A stretch of 13,801 bases of DNA from an uncultured beta proteobacterium (GTDB lineage: Bacteria > Pseudomonadota > Gammaproteobacteria > Burkholderiales > Burkholderiaceae_C): contig CAIYNH010000117.1 in the NCBI GenBank assembly GCA_903927495.1, positions 1-13,801 of the forward strand, read 5' to 3'. Every line of letters begins with the position of its first letter. Position 1 is the first letter of the stretch. The notes below the pieces were generated by a model, which did no database searches, was not told the DNA's origin, and was given only the letters and a program-made list of their open reading frames with translations. Positions 1 to 7,149 of the stretch are shown here, one piece after another. The translations under genes were made by a program, and so were the position numbers.

Positions 1-719
1 AAAAGCGCTTGCCCTTGGTGATTTTGGACACTTCTGATGTGGTGAAAAATCGTCAATTATTTTCAGCAAGAGGAGCAGGGATTTTGGGTTTTTCGATGTT
101 TGGGCGTAAAAAAATTTACGCCTTGAACGAGCACATGGAGATAGATGTCGAGGCAATGAGCACTTTTTTGGCTGAGCATGCTGGGCAGCGCATTATGTTG
201 TTTGGCTTCACCTTTATGGTTTGGTTGCATTTCGTGCAAACCTTGGAGCGCACAGGTTTCAGACCTGATTTATCAAAAGCAGTCTTGATTCATGGTGGCG
301 GATTTAAAAAATTAGTCGATCAAGCGGTTTCAAAGGAAGAGTTCAAAGAACGGTTGAACAAGGTTTGTGGTATTGCGCCGGAGAATGTGCATGATTACTA
401 CGGAATGGTTGAGCAAACAGGCACGATCTATGTGGAATGCGCACAGGGTCATTTGCATGCTTCAAATTTTTCAGACGTGATTATTCGTCGTGCTGAAGAT
501 TTTTCAGTTGCTCCTTTTGGCGAAAAAGGGATCGTCCAGGTGCTGTCGATTTTGCCGCGTAGTTACCCAGGACACTCTTTGCTGACAGAAGACGAAGGTG
601 TGTGTTTAGGCGAGGATGATTGTCCGTGCGGCAGATTCGGTAAATATTTTCGAATTGAGGGACGTTTGCGTAGAGCAGAAATACGAGGGTGTAGTGATAC
701 TTATGCGAGTTCTCTCTAA
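1..719 (+). CDS. LuxE-type acyl-protein synthetase, 5' partial
   Basis: C-terminal portion of an acyl-protein synthetase of the LuxE branch of adenylate-forming enzymes. The reading frame is open from the first complete codon at position 3, so the start lies before the window. Visible family motifs are HGGGFKKL near the middle, YGMVEQTG (the adenylate-binding region) and the C-terminal end GRLRRAEIRGCSDTYAS, which is typical of LuxE. LuxE activates a fatty acid as acyl-AMP and holds it as a thioester for reduction by LuxC. The stop at 719 lies inside the next gene, a LuxC homologue whose start at 703 gives a 17-bp overlap, so the two are probably translationally coupled. No luciferase gene (luxA/luxB) is visible. 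In this setting the pair more likely makes or modifies an acyl group for a surface glycan or lipid than supports light production; that role is inference. Confidence 0.85.
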   Translation, partial: KRLPLVILDTSDVVKNRQLFSARGAGILGFSMFGRKKIYALNEHMEIDVEAMSTFLAEHAGQRIMLFGFTFMVWLHFVQTLERTGFRPDLSKAVLIHGGGFKKLVDQAVSKEEFKERLNKVCGIAPENVHDYYGMVEQTGTIYVECAQGHLHASNFSDVIIRRAEDFSVAPFGEKGIVQVLSILPRSYPGHSLLTEDEGVCLGEDDCPCGRFGKYFRIEGRLRRAEIRGCSDTYASSL

Positions 720-1908
720 TCAAATAGACCTTTTGGTCGGCGAGTACACCAGCTTGTCGCAGTTTGCACAGGTTCAACCGTTGGAGATTTTTCCACCGGC
801 TGTTCTCTCGTTTTGGGCTCAAGTTTCCGTGCGTTTATTGTCGGATCGTCAGATCAAGCAATACCCGGATGTTGCCACGTTTGCCTTCTTCTGCCGAAAA
901 GCACATTTATTGAGTTTGCAAAAGTCATATCTTGATACTGGCCTGCGGTTGGGACGCGGGGTTATTTTCCACATTGCGCCATCGAATGTCCCCGTGAACT
1001 TCGCTTACTCGCTGTTGGCAGGTATGTTGTCAGGTAACGCCAATGTGGTTCGCGTGTCAAGCAAAGACTTTGTGCAGGTTAACTTGATTTGCCAAGCGAT
1101 ACAGGACGTGCTTGAGCAGGGTGAATTTGGTGTGATCCGCGAACGCTTGAGCGTGGTGCGCTATCCACGGGATTCGGAAATCAATCAGTACCTTTCAAGC
1201 TTGGCTGATGTTCGGGTCATTTGGGGTGGTGATGCCACCATATCCGAAGTGCGGCGGGCTGCACTATCTGCCAAGGCATATGACATATGTTTTGCCGATC
1301 GGTACTCTTTTGCGCTGTTCAAGGCTGAGGCGGTGATGGCTCATCAGGACTTGCAGGGGTTGGCCCGTAGTTTTTTCAACGACACCTATCTTTTTGATCA
1401 AAACGCGTGTTCGGCGCCTCGGTTGGTGGTGTGGCTAGGCGATGCTAAGACCGCAGAAACTGCACAGCAGATGTTTTGGACGGCGATGCATGCGCAGTTG
1501 CTCGACTACGGCATTGATGCTGTAGCGGCTATCGACAAGTTGACCATGCTTTGTACGCATGCAGATGATAAAGCCGGAATACATTTGAGGCCACGCATAG
1601 ACAACAAGTTGTGGCGTGTTACGCTGGATCGTTTGAGTTCTGATTTGGACGAACACAGATGTGCTGCGGGCTATTTTTTAGAGTATGCGACACAGGATTT
1701 GACGGAATTGAGCGTTGCAGTCAACCGTAAGTACCAAACTATGGCGTATTTCGGATTTGAAAAGGCTGAGCTAGGCGGTCTGATGCGTAAAGCGCGTTTT
1801 TTGGGTATTGATCGCGTGGTACCTGTCGGACAAACCACCGATTTCAATTTAACCTGGGATGGGCATGATTTGATCTACGCTTTATCACGAGCTTGCACAG
1901 TTTTATAA
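703..1908 (+). CDS. LuxC-type acyl-CoA reductase
   Basis: A 401-residue acyl-CoA reductase of the LuxC family, an aldehyde-dehydrogenase-like fold that reduces an activated acyl group to an aldehyde with NADPH. The start chosen is ATG 703, preceded by the purine-rich stretch GAGGGT. The frame is open further upstream to 616, but that would overlap the LuxE homologue by about 100 bp. Visible features are the N-terminal nucleotide-binding stretch HIAPSNVPVNFAYSLLAG (about residues 90-107), a glycine-rich loop with SGNANVVRVS, and the nucleophile context NACSAP with the candidate catalytic cysteine at residue 236. It is shorter than the roughly 480 residues of Vibrio LuxC but covers the core. 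It forms an overlapping pair with the LuxE homologue. An AT-rich gap separates it from the heptose genes. The substrate cannot be read from the sequence. Confidence 0.87.
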   Translation: MRVLSNQIDLLVGEYTSLSQFAQVQPLEIFPPAVLSFWAQVSVRLLSDRQIKQYPDVATFAFFCRKAHLLSLQKSYLDTGLRLGRGVIFHIAPSNVPVNFAYSLLAGMLSGNANVVRVSSKDFVQVNLICQAIQDVLEQGEFGVIRERLSVVRYPRDSEINQYLSSLADVRVIWGGDATISEVRRAALSAKAYDICFADRYSFALFKAEAVMAHQDLQGLARSFFNDTYLFDQNACSAPRLVVWLGDAKTAETAQQMFWTAMHAQLLDYGIDAVAAIDKLTMLCTHADDKAGIHLRPRIDNKLWRVTLDRLSSDLDEHRCAAGYFLEYATQDLTELSVAVNRKYQTMAYFGFEKAELGGLMRKARFLGIDRVVPVGQTTDFNLTWDGHDLIYALSRACTVL

Positions 1909-1920
1909 GTCAAATATAAA
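1893..1920 (+). promoter_or_regulatory. Candidate sigma70 promoter for the heptose genes
   Basis: TTGCAC (1893-1898) and TATAAA (1915-1920) are separated by 16 bp. They lie across the end of the luxC homologue and the AT-rich gap before hldD. The match is 4/6 and 5/6 to consensus. AT-rich DNA produces chance -10 matches, so this is only a candidate. A transcript starting here would have a leader of about 140 nt before hldD. Confidence 0.3.
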
Positions 1921-1961
1921 ACATATATCAACAATATAGAGTTATATAAAAATATACGAGT

Positions 1962-2051
1962 ATGATAAAAAAATTATTTATTTCTTTAGTTTTATCTAAA
2001 ATCGGCAACGATAAAATTGCTGAAGCTACTGCGCCCTTGTATTCGGGTTAG
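1962..2051 (+). other. Short AT-rich ORF or gene remnant (29 codons) before hldD
   Basis: An ATG at 1962 opens a 29-codon frame ending with TAG at 2049-2051, just before hldD. The peptide begins MIKKLFISLVLSKIG and ends ATAPLYSG. The first part is a hydrophobic AT-rich stretch and the last third has a base composition more like the neighbouring genes. No family is recognised and the ribosome binding site is weak. It may be a leader peptide, the fused ends of a deleted gene, or chance. The TAGGTGG that serves as ribosome binding site for hldD overlaps its stop codon. Confidence 0.2.
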
Positions 2052-2065
2052 GTGGCTTCTTAAAA

Positions 2066-3049
2066 ATGATTATTATCACTGGCGCTACAGGATTTATTGG
2101 CTCTAATATTGCCGCTGACTTAAATGCACGTGGCCGCACGGATTTACTGCTGGTTGACGACCTCGGTACTCAAGGTAAGTGGAAAAACATAGCCCGACGG
2201 CGCTTTTTAGATTTGGTGGATTATCGTAATTTTGATGCATTATTGGATCGACTGCCCAATAAAGCAGATGCCGTATTCCATATGGGCGCTAATTCGTCAA
2301 CTACTTCGACCGATGGTGACGAAATTTTGCACGTTAACCTGCATGCATCCATGTTCTGGTGGAACTGGTGTACGCGCACTGCAACACCGTTTATCTATGC
2401 TTCTTCAGCTGCCACTTACGGCGATGGATATCAGGGCTTCAACGACGCACAAACGCTGCAGGCACTTGAGGAACTTTCACCATTGAATCTGTATGGCTGG
2501 TCAAAACACCAGTTCGATAAGTGGGCTGTAGAACGTGCTGCTGAGGGCAACCAACCGCCCCAATGGGCTGGCATGAAATTTTTCAACGTCTATGGCCCCA
2601 ATGAGTACCACAAAGGAGACATGCGTAGCCTGGTTGCCAAGAACACTGAACTGATTGCGCAAGATAAAGCGATCGGGCTGTTCCGCTCGCATAAGGAAGG
2701 CTATGCCGATGGGGCCCAACTACGTGATTTTGTTTATGTCAAGGACTGCACAGCTGTGATGCTTTGGCTGATGGATAACCCCTCGGTCAGTGGTTTGTTC
2801 AACTTAGGGACCGGCAAAGCTCGGTCATTTGTCAATCTAATGAATACCATCGGTGAAGCACTCAAAAAGCCTGTAAATATCGAGTTTGTGGATATGCCAG
2901 AAAGTATTCGCCCAAACTATCAATATTTCACACAAGCCAATATGGACAAACTGCAGGCCGCTGGTTTTCCTGGACCCACCTACTCACTTGAACACGGTGT
3001 CAATGACTACGTCACATCGTATCTCGCCGAATCCGTTCAATATCGGTGA
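2066..3049 (+). CDS. hldD: ADP-L-glycero-D-manno-heptose 6-epimerase
   Basis: A 327-residue NAD(P)-dependent short-chain epimerase that converts ADP-D-glycero-beta-D-manno-heptose into ADP-L-glycero-D-manno-heptose, the precursor of the LPS inner core. The Rossmann motif GATGFIG is at residues 6-12. The SSAATYG strand is at 113-119. The YGWSK active-site motif gives Tyr143 and Lys147. The family-specific segment YGPNEYHKGDM (about 176-186) supplies Lys183, which corresponds to the second catalytic base of E. coli HldD. QLRDFVYVKD near residue 220 is also typical. Length matches the family. ATG 2066 is preceded by TAGGTGG (2049-2055) at good spacing. It is followed 44 bp later by gmhA and then by the heptose kinase, so the three form a heptose operon. 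The nucleotidyltransferase and phosphatase steps of the pathway are not in this window. Confidence 0.95.
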   Translation: MIIITGATGFIGSNIAADLNARGRTDLLLVDDLGTQGKWKNIARRRFLDLVDYRNFDALLDRLPNKADAVFHMGANSSTTSTDGDEILHVNLHASMFWWNWCTRTATPFIYASSAATYGDGYQGFNDAQTLQALEELSPLNLYGWSKHQFDKWAVERAAEGNQPPQWAGMKFFNVYGPNEYHKGDMRSLVAKNTELIAQDKAIGLFRSHKEGYADGAQLRDFVYVKDCTAVMLWLMDNPSVSGLFNLGTGKARSFVNLMNTIGEALKKPVNIEFVDMPESIRPNYQYFTQANMDKLQAAGFPGPTYSLEHGVNDYVTSYLAESVQYR

Positions 3050-3093
3050 CCCGATAGCCAATTTTTTTAGAAGTGACCTGAAAGCGTTTTGGT

Positions 3094-3663
3094 ATGAGCA
3101 CCCTCTTTTTAAATAACTTGGCTGAACAGGCCGCGCTGCTGCAGACACTGCAACACCTTGATGCCGCTGTCAGCCACGCAGCCTCTATTACCGCGCACGC
3201 GCTTCAGTTAGGTGGCAAGCTCATGTTTTGCGGTAACGGTGGTTCTGCTGCCGACAGTCAGCATCTGGCTGCCGAATTGACTGGGCGCTTCATCAAGGAT
3301 CGTAAGCCACTGGCAGCCCTCGCGTTGTCCACTGACACCTCGGCGCTGACCTGTATTGGCAACGATTACTCCTTTGACGAGGTGTTTGCACGGCAGGTGC
3401 AGGGCCTGGGTCGCGCTGGCGATGTGCTAGTGGGGATTTCGACTTCGGGCAACTCGCGCAACGTGATTCGAGCGGTCGAAGAGGCGCATGCCGCAGGCAT
3501 GCAGGTGATCGGTCTGCTAGGCCGTGATGGCGGGGCGCTGGGTGAGCTATGCGATGTGGCCATTGTGGTACCCAGCCCAGTCACGGCGCGCATCCAAGAG
3601 GCGCATATCCTGATAGGTCACACCCTGTGCGGCCTCATCGAACAACAACTCGGCCTAGTTTGA
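3094..3663 (+). CDS. gmhA: Sedoheptulose-7-phosphate isomerase (phosphoheptose isomerase)
   Basis: A 189-residue SIS-domain isomerase that converts D-sedoheptulose 7-phosphate into D-glycero-D-manno-heptose 7-phosphate, the first committed step of ADP-heptose synthesis in the cytoplasm. The phosphosugar loop [12 protein letters not shown] is at residues 46-57. His57, Glu61, Gln168 and His176 line up with the zinc and catalytic residues His61, Glu65, Gln172 and His180 of E. coli GmhA, with a constant offset of four. A second SIS signature, [10 protein letters not shown], is also present. Start is ATG 3094; no strong ribosome binding site is visible, which suggests coupling to hldD. The kinase gene starts 8 bp after its stop. 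Base composition is visibly more GC-rich from here to about 4630 than in the regions on either side. Confidence 0.95.
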   Translation: MSTLFLNNLAEQAALLQTLQHLDAAVSHAASITAHALQLGGKLMFCGNGGSAADSQHLAAELTGRFIKDRKPLAALALSTDTSALTCIGNDYSFDEVFARQVQGLGRAGDVLVGISTSGNSRNVIRAVEEAHAAGMQVIGLLGRDGGALGELCDVAIVVPSPVTARIQEAHILIGHTLCGLIEQQLGLV

Positions 3664-3671
3664 ACTTGGGA

Positions 3672-4631
3672 ATGACCGTGAATTTCTGTCCTGAACGAGA
3701 TATCTTGGCAGAGCGTCGCGTTTTGGTTGTCGGCGACGTGATGCTGGACCGCTATTGGTTCGGCGTTGTCGAGCGCATCTCGCCGGAGGCACCAGTGCCG
3801 GTGCTGCACGTGCAGCGCGTGCATGAGCGCCTGGGCGGCGCAGCCAATGTGGCGCTTAATGTCAAGACCCTAGGCGGTCAGGTGACGCTTTTGAGCATGG
3901 TGGGACAAGATGAACCCGCGCAGCAACTCCAGGCACTGTTGCACCAGCAGGGCATCGCCGCAGTGCTTGGCCAAGACCCGAGCCTGCAGACGATCGTCAA
4001 GTTGCGCCTGATTGGGCGTGCACAGCAGTTGCTGCGCGTCGACTTTGAGCAGGAGCCCGACCATGAGGTACTGGCACAGATGCTGACAGATTTCGAGCGC
4101 GAGCTGCCCCGGCACGACGTAGTGCTGTTTTCGGACTATGGCAAGGGCGGCCTAGCGCATATTCCGCGCATGATCGAGCTGGCGCGTGCCGCCGGTAAGC
4201 CGGTGCTGGTCGACCCAAAGGGAAGTGACTACGCACGCTATGCTGGTGCAAACGTGATCACGCCCAACCGTTCCGAGCTGATGCAGGTGCTGGGCAACTG
4301 GCAGGGCGAGGTCGAACTTGAGCGAAAGGCGCAGTTCCTGCGCAAACGCTTGGGCCTGCAGGCACTGCTGTTGACACGCTCTGAGGAGGGCATGTCGCTG
4401 TTTGATGCAGATGGGGTTTCACATGTGAAGGCGCAGGTGCGAGAGGTTGCCGATGTTACGGGCGCTGGTGACACCGTGATCGCGACCATGGCCTTGATGC
4501 TCTCCTGTGGCCTGCCTTTGGCACAAGCGATGGAAATCGCAAACCGCGCTGGCGGCCTGGTGGTGGCCAAGTTCGGCACCGCATCCCTCACCTATGAAGA
4601 GCTGCGCGGATCAGCAGTCGCGCAGCCTTAG
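3672..4631 (+). CDS. hldA: D-glycero-beta-D-manno-heptose-7-phosphate kinase (stand-alone RfaE domain 1)
   Basis: A 319-residue PfkB/ribokinase-family kinase that phosphorylates heptose 7-phosphate at C1. ATG 3672 is chosen because the frame upstream only overlaps gmhA. Visible motifs are VVGDVMLDRYWFG near the N-terminus (about residues 19-31), GGAANVALNVKTLGG (55-69), the LVDPKGSDYARY substrate segment, and the C-terminal PfkB signature DVTGAGDT with catalytic base Asp267. It corresponds only to the kinase half of E. coli HldE; there is no nucleotidyltransferase half. This is the split arrangement known from many betaproteobacteria, where a separate hldC supplies the second activity. Third gene of the hldD-gmhA-hldA run. 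A palindrome, GTGGCGCCAC (4631-4640), begins at the last base of the stop codon. Confidence 0.92.
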   Translation: MTVNFCPERDILAERRVLVVGDVMLDRYWFGVVERISPEAPVPVLHVQRVHERLGGAANVALNVKTLGGQVTLLSMVGQDEPAQQLQALLHQQGIAAVLGQDPSLQTIVKLRLIGRAQQLLRVDFEQEPDHEVLAQMLTDFERELPRHDVVLFSDYGKGGLAHIPRMIELARAAGKPVLVDPKGSDYARYAGANVITPNRSELMQVLGNWQGEVELERKAQFLRKRLGLQALLLTRSEEGMSLFDADGVSHVKAQVREVADVTGAGDTVIATMALMLSCGLPLAQAMEIANRAGGLVVAKFGTASLTYEELRGSAVAQP

Positions 4632-4685
4632 TGGCGCCACTTCTGGTCCCAGATATATTCAAGAAAACCCAAAGGAAATTTTTAC

Positions 4686-4873
4686 ATGTCGAAAATTCAA
4701 TTATTTAAACTAAACTTCGCAGCCACATCGGCTATGGCGCTGGCGACTTCCGTACCTACGCCATTGACTGTGGTAATCCGGCTAAGGTGATAGGCAGCAC
4801 TTCGGACATGGATAAAAAGTTTTTCAGTGATCCGCTGGTGCAGCAATGCTATTTTGCTCCAGAGGTGAAATAA
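4686..4873 (+). pseudogene. Remnant of a hexapeptide-repeat (LbH) acyltransferase
   Basis: An ATG at 4686 follows a good ribosome binding site (AAAGGA, 4671-4676) and encodes MSKIQLFKLN. The frame then gives nonsense and stops at 4788-4790. In another frame, from 4709 to TAA 4871-4873, the translation contains SHIGYGAGDFRTYAIDC followed by GNPAKVIG and a 30-residue tail. This closely matches the end of left-handed beta-helix acetyltransferases, where IGAGA, an aromatic-YAI segment and GNPAKVI are conserved. The two pieces look like the start and end of one gene, or of two genes, after deletion of the body, or like a recombination junction. Given the aminotransferase and phosphoglycosyl transferase immediately downstream, a sugar N- or O-acetyltransferase (PglD/NeuD or WbbJ-like) is plausible. 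The specific type cannot be assigned from 50 residues. Confidence 0.6.
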
Positions 4874-4905
4874 AAATCCCCGCAGCAAGCTGCGGGGTAT
4901 TCATT
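4872..4905 (+). terminator. GC-rich hairpin after the acyltransferase remnant
   Basis: CCCCGCAGC (4878-4886) and GCTGCGGGG (4889-4897) form a perfect 9-bp stem. An A-run precedes it (4872-4876) and TATTCATT follows. The stem is strong enough for an intrinsic terminator but the T-tract is poor and the loop is only two bases. It may act in both directions, or it may be a dispersed REP-type palindrome. Confidence 0.5.
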
Positions 4906-5073
4906 GCAACACAGCCAACATACCAAATATTCTCTGATGCTTAGCCATCAGAATAGCGCACCAAGGGGCGCGGAATTGGCCCATAGCGAATTAAAAAATA
5001 CAAAGCTGAACTTGCTTCCAATGTTGTTTAATGTGTCGCTACGCCTGAAGAACTTCACTACTAAAATTTGATA
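4898..5073. other. Intergenic region before the aminotransferase
   Basis: No convincing gene in 176 bp. It contains a small hairpin, TCTGATG (4933-4939) with CATCAGA (4946-4952), that lacks a T-tract. It also has an AT-rich stretch around 4990-5035 that could hold a promoter, but no well-spaced -35/-10 pair stands out. Given the adjacent gene remnant it may be decayed coding sequence. Confidence 0.4.
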
Positions 5074-6228
5074 ATGAATCAATTATTTTTACCATTTGCA
5101 CTCCCGGAAATCGGTGAGGAAGAAATCGCAGAAGTCGTGAGTACACTGCGCTCCGGCTGGGTCACTACTGGCCCCAAAGCCAAGCAGTTTGAGGCTGACT
5201 TTGCTGAGCTCATTGGCGGGGGTGTCGAGGCCATCGCCGTAAATTCAGCCACCGCAGGTCTGCACCTGGGGTTGGAAGCCCTCGGCATTGGGCCTGGCGA
5301 TGAAGTCATCACAACCACCCACACATTTACAGCCACGGCCGAGATCATTCGTTATCTTGGCGCAGACCCAGTATTTGTGGACGTTGATGCAAAAACGCTA
5401 TGCATTGATGTGGCGGCGGTAGATGCGGCCATTACCCCGCGCACCAAGGCCATCATTCCAGTCCATTTTGGTGGGCGCGCTGCCGATATGGTTGCATTGC
5501 TAGCTGTGGCCCGCAAACACGGTTTGCGTGTGATGGAAGACGCTGCACACGCTTTGCCGACCACCTGCGGTGGCAAATTGGTGGGCACGCTGGACAGTGA
5601 CATCACTGTATTTAGCTTTTATGCCAACAAAACCATTACCACGGGTGAAGGTGGCATGCTGGTTACCCGCAACCCCGACATTGCCAACCGCGCCCGCGTA
5701 ATGCGCTTGCACGGCATCAACCGCGATGCGTTTGACCGTTTCACATCCAAGACACCCAGTTGGTACTACGAAATTGTGGCGCCTGGCTTCAAGTACAACA
5801 TGACAGATGTTGCTGCTGCCATGGGCATTCATCAATTAAAAAAGGCAAATCTGTTCCAGCAAAAGCGCGCGCACATTGCTGCCTTGTATGACGCAGCTTT
5901 TGCACAACTCCCCATCATTTGCCCCCCACACGCTGAAATAGGTGATATTCACTCTTGGCACCTGTATCCAATCCAATTGGATGATTCGGTAGAAGTTGGG
6001 CGCGATACGTTTATCGACAGTATGTTTGCACAAGGCATTGGCTGCAGTGTGCATTACATTCCGCTGCACTTACACCCATATTGGCGCGAAACCTACAAGC
6101 TAACGCCTGAAATGTTCCCAGACAGTCAGCATATTTATGAACACACATTGTCATTGCCCATCTACCCGCGTATGACAGGCGCTGACGTGGCACGGGTGAT
6201 AGCCGCAGTTAAGGTGGCACTGGGTTGA
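5074..6228 (+). CDS. PLP-dependent sugar aminotransferase (DegT/DnrJ/EryC1/StrS family)
   Basis: A 384-residue fold-type I PLP enzyme that transfers an amino group from glutamate to a 4-keto (or 3-keto) nucleotide sugar. Start is ATG 5074; the TTG at 5068 also fits the frame but has less support. The N-terminus [17 protein letters not shown] and the glycine-rich [14 protein letters not shown] are typical of the PglE/ArnB/WecE group. EDAAHALP supplies Asp156, which binds the PLP ring nitrogen. [13 protein letters not shown] carries Lys186, which forms the Schiff base. [15 protein letters not shown] near the end is the substrate-side motif of 4-aminotransferases. The gene overlaps the PglC-like transferase by 4 bp. 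With the downstream 4,6-dehydratase it most likely makes a UDP-4-amino-4,6-dideoxy-GlcNAc type sugar. Exact sugar and stereochemistry cannot be read. Confidence 0.9.
   Translation: MNQLFLPFALPEIGEEEIAEVVSTLRSGWVTTGPKAKQFEADFAELIGGGVEAIAVNSATAGLHLGLEALGIGPGDEVITTTHTFTATAEIIRYLGADPVFVDVDAKTLCIDVAAVDAAITPRTKAIIPVHFGGRAADMVALLAVARKHGLRVMEDAAHALPTTCGGKLVGTLDSDITVFSFYANKTITTGEGGMLVTRNPDIANRARVMRLHGINRDAFDRFTSKTPSWYYEIVAPGFKYNMTDVAAAMGIHQLKKANLFQQKRAHIAALYDAAFAQLPIICPPHAEIGDIHSWHLYPIQLDDSVEVGRDTFIDSMFAQGIGCSVHYIPLHLHPYWRETYKLTPEMFPDSQHIYEHTLSLPIYPRMTGADVARVIAAVKVALG
6211..6227 (+). promoter_or_regulatory. Ribosome binding site deciding a TTG start
   Basis: AAGGTGG (6211-6217) lies 7 bases before TTG 6225-6227. 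The transferase frame has a stop at 6210-6212, so TTG is the first possible start. The TTG shares three bases with the TGA of the aminotransferase (TTGA), indicating coupled translation. Confidence 0.7.
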
Positions 6229-6821
6229 TAGTCAAACGGCTGTTTGACCTGCTAGCCAGCGGGATCGGCTTGTTGGTGTTATCACCACTGTTGCTTGTGA
6301 TTGCACTGGCGATTAAATGGGAGTCCCACGGGTCTGTTTTTTTTAGGCAAGAGCGGGTGGGCCAGTTTGGCAAGACTTTCCGGATTCACAAGTTCAGGAC
6401 GATGGTGACCGATGCAGAGCGCCAGGGGCTGCAAATTACTGTCGGTGCAGATGCACGTATCACGCGGGTGGGTGCCGTGCTGCGTAAAAGCAAGTTAGAT
6501 GAGTTGGCACAGCTGATTGATGTATTTACGGGACATATGAGCTTGGTGGGCCCCCGCCCTGAAGTGCCCAAGTACGTGGCCTACTACCCGGCGGCTGCCC
6601 GTGCTTTGGTGCAATCAGTTAAGCCAGGCATTACCGATTGGGCCTCAATCAAATTTAAGGATGAGAACGATATCCTGGGCAAGTCTAGTGACCCACATGC
6701 CGCTTACATCAACGAGGTGTTGCCAATCAAAATTGCTTTCTATTCAGATTACGTGCGACAACGCTCTTTCTTTGGGGATTTGCACATTATTTTTGCAACC
6801 TTTGGCGCGCTGTTGCGGTAA
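6225..6821 (+). CDS. PglC-type phosphoglycosyl transferase (bacterial sugar transferase)
   Basis: A 198-residue monotopic phosphoglycosyl transferase that moves a sugar 1-phosphate from a UDP-sugar to undecaprenyl phosphate, the first membrane step of glycan assembly. A single N-terminal hydrophobic segment (about residues 8-30) contains Ser20-Pro21, which matches the helix-breaking Ser-Pro of PglC that makes a re-entrant helix. KFRTM is at 56-60, the catalytic dyad Asp92-Glu93 lies in [11 protein letters not shown], and GPRPEVP is at 99-105. Its length is like the minimal PglC and it lacks the long N-terminal membrane domain of WbaP/WcaJ. Translation starts at TTG within a 4-bp overlap with the aminotransferase. 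The pair suggests that the aminated dideoxy sugar, possibly after acylation, is the donor. Substrate is inferred from context. Confidence 0.93.
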   Translation: MIVKRLFDLLASGIGLLVLSPLLLVIALAIKWESHGSVFFRQERVGQFGKTFRIHKFRTMVTDAERQGLQITVGADARITRVGAVLRKSKLDELAQLIDVFTGHMSLVGPRPEVPKYVAYYPAAARALVQSVKPGITDWASIKFKDENDILGKSSDPHAAYINEVLPIKIAFYSDYVRQRSFFGDLHIIFATFGALLR

Positions 6822-6830
6822 TGCACTACT

Positions 6831-6847
6831 CATTTGCCGTGCAAATG
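6831..6847. promoter_or_regulatory. Palindromic candidate operator of the toxin-antitoxin pair
   Basis: CATTTGC (6831-6837) and GCAAATG (6841-6847) form a perfect 7-bp inverted repeat with a 3-bp spacer, in the 67-bp gap before the antitoxin. AbrB/MazE-type antitoxins commonly bind such palindromes to repress their own operon. The position supports this role; the binding itself is inference. Confidence 0.4.
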
Positions 6848-6888
6848 TAGGACAATCTTACTTATTCAATTTTGTAAGGCGGTTTATC

Positions 6889-7149
6889 GTGCTAGTTACC
6901 GTGACCAGTAAAGGGCAATTGACATTGCCAAAGGACATCCGGGACCAGTTGGGTCTTGTGTTTGGCAGCAAGCTTGACTTTCAGGTGGAGCCCGATGGCT
7001 CACTGCGGGCGCGCCCAATGCGCCGGGGTGCGGCTGATCTGTTTGGTTTATTGCATGGTGCCGTTCGCACTGCAAGTACGGTAGAGCAAATGAACGAGGC
7101 GATAGGTCAACATCTTGCCGTGGACGATAAGCGCATTGGCAATCCATGA
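6889..7149 (+). CDS. AbrB/MazE-family antitoxin
   Basis: An 86-residue protein with an N-terminal swapped-hairpin (SpoVT/AbrB) DNA-binding domain, residues about 3-47: VTVTSKGQLTLPKDIRDQLG then a GSKLDFQVEPDGSL strand. The C-terminal part ADLFGLLHG...STVEQMNEAIGQH is the kind of toxin-wrapping tail seen in AbrB antitoxins paired with PIN toxins. The start chosen is GTG 6889, preceded by AAGGCGG with 6-7 base spacing; the frame is open further upstream but only overlaps the transferase gene. Its TGA overlaps the ATG of the PIN protein (ATGA). It probably neutralises the toxin and represses the operon through the upstream palindrome. Confidence 0.85.
   Translation: MLVTVTSKGQLTLPKDIRDQLGLVFGSKLDFQVEPDGSLRARPMRRGAADLFGLLHGAVRTASTVEQMNEAIGQHLAVDDKRIGNP

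Noticed and set aside
616..702. N-terminal extension of the LuxC homologue to 616
   Set aside because: It would overlap the conserved C-terminus of the LuxE homologue by over 100 bp; ATG 703 has a purine-rich site and a normal N-terminus.
4933..4952. Small hairpin TCTGATG/CATCAGA as a terminator
   Set aside because: Only seven base pairs, AT-containing, and no T-tract follows.
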